From Edolisoma coerulescens (lineage: Eukaryota > Chordata > Aves > Passeriformes > Campephagidae), in contig VWZW01004141.1 of assembly GCA_013397115.1 (NCBI GenBank), positions 1,240,001-1,304,000 of the forward strand: DNA of 64,000 bases, read 5' to 3'. The notes under the pieces were generated by a model that ran no database searches, was not told where the DNA came from, and was given only the letters and a program-made list of their open reading frames with translations. The translations under genes were made by a program, and so were the position numbers. Positions 63,237 through 64,000 of this stretch are shown piece after piece. Each line of letters begins with the position of its first letter. The first letter of the stretch is position 1.

Positions 63237-64000
63237 TAGATTTCATAGTCCTGATTTGCAGTTAAAGCTGCAAGGACAATTCAAATTTTCCATGTCTGTG
63301 CTTTAAGTTAGGCAAGAATCTTGTGCTTGTGTGCTTGGCTAGAGTGTTTGGACTGGTCCTGACTGTTAGGTAAGGTCAGATGGGCTTAATATTTTAAGAA
63401 GAGTTATATTGTTCTTGAACTATCTGTAATCTTGAATGATTGTTCTGAACTATTGTTCAGAACTAGTTTGTGTTGGCCACCTCAGAGTGTACCCAGGGAC
63501 AGCCTGTCTCTTTGTGCACCTGCCTGTACGGACTTGCCCTAAATAAATCTGAAAATGAGACTTGTGTGTCTTTGAACATTTAGAGTGGAGATGATGCAGT
63601 ATTAGTTTCCTAAAGCCACTAAAAAATCTGAACCTGGTCTCCAAAGTTAAACCATCAAGCACACCATACCCAGGCCCCCAACATTCTGCAGGTTTTCGAA
63701 TTAAAAAAATTGCTAAAATTTTACTGAACTGTTTTATAGGGCAAAACTTCTGCATTCCCAGTGAGCTCCTTATGGTAGAAAAATGCATCTATCCCAGGCA
63801 AAATTTCCTCTGATTTTTGCTTGTGCTACCAGCCTTGCCTTATCTGTCTCGTAAGTACTCTGTGTGTGGTATTTATGAAATATTATCCAGGTATGGTGTT
63901 TAATCTCTTTACAAGAGAGAAAAAACCACAATGCTCCCACTCAGCAATTCCATCTGAACAGTGCTTCCGTGATCCCATTTTCTGCCTCTCGATACAACCA
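63237..64000. other. Intergenic, no gene recognised
   Basis: No coding signal. A 112-codon minus-strand frame at 63450-63788 has no recognisable domain. Confidence 0.5.

Overview
The window looks like a gene-poor stretch of an avian nuclear chromosome. Three things point to a bird: sparse interspersed repeats that are nearly all CR1-type LINEs (two with the usual avian CR1 3' end), very old amniote SINE and LINE relics, and one intact vertebrate gene, SLITRK2. SLITRK2 lies on Xq in humans. The matching block is on chicken chromosome 4 and passerine 4A, so such a location is likely, but this is inferred from family knowledge and not shown by the window.

Layout. Bases 1-33.4 kb (downstream of the gene) are AT-rich noncoding DNA with scattered LINE/SINE relics. 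SLITRK2 is on the minus strand at 34.2-36.8 kb as one uninterrupted 856-codon coding exon. A CpG island, a 324-base run of Ns, a possible 5'UTR intron and a CpG-rich 15-bp tandem array lie just upstream of it, at 36.8-37.9 kb. From 38 to 64 kb (upstream of the gene) the DNA is again noncoding. It holds a well-preserved old CR1 copy (39.9-40.2 kb), an inverted CR1 endonuclease-region fragment (52.4-52.9 kb), a CR1 3' end (63.1-63.2 kb) and one weak orphan exon candidate (49.07 kb).

SLITRK2 is a single-pass neuronal membrane protein with two leucine-rich-repeat blocks, which organises synapses and influences neurite growth. A single developmental gene flanked by long gene-free DNA is the usual setting for distant enhancers. 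Several stretches look like conserved noncoding elements, but conservation cannot be judged from one sequence. I found no convincing second protein gene, no tRNA or rRNA gene, no CRISPR array and no clearly novel system. Most other open frames fall in LINE remnants, in the tandem array, or run through the N gap.
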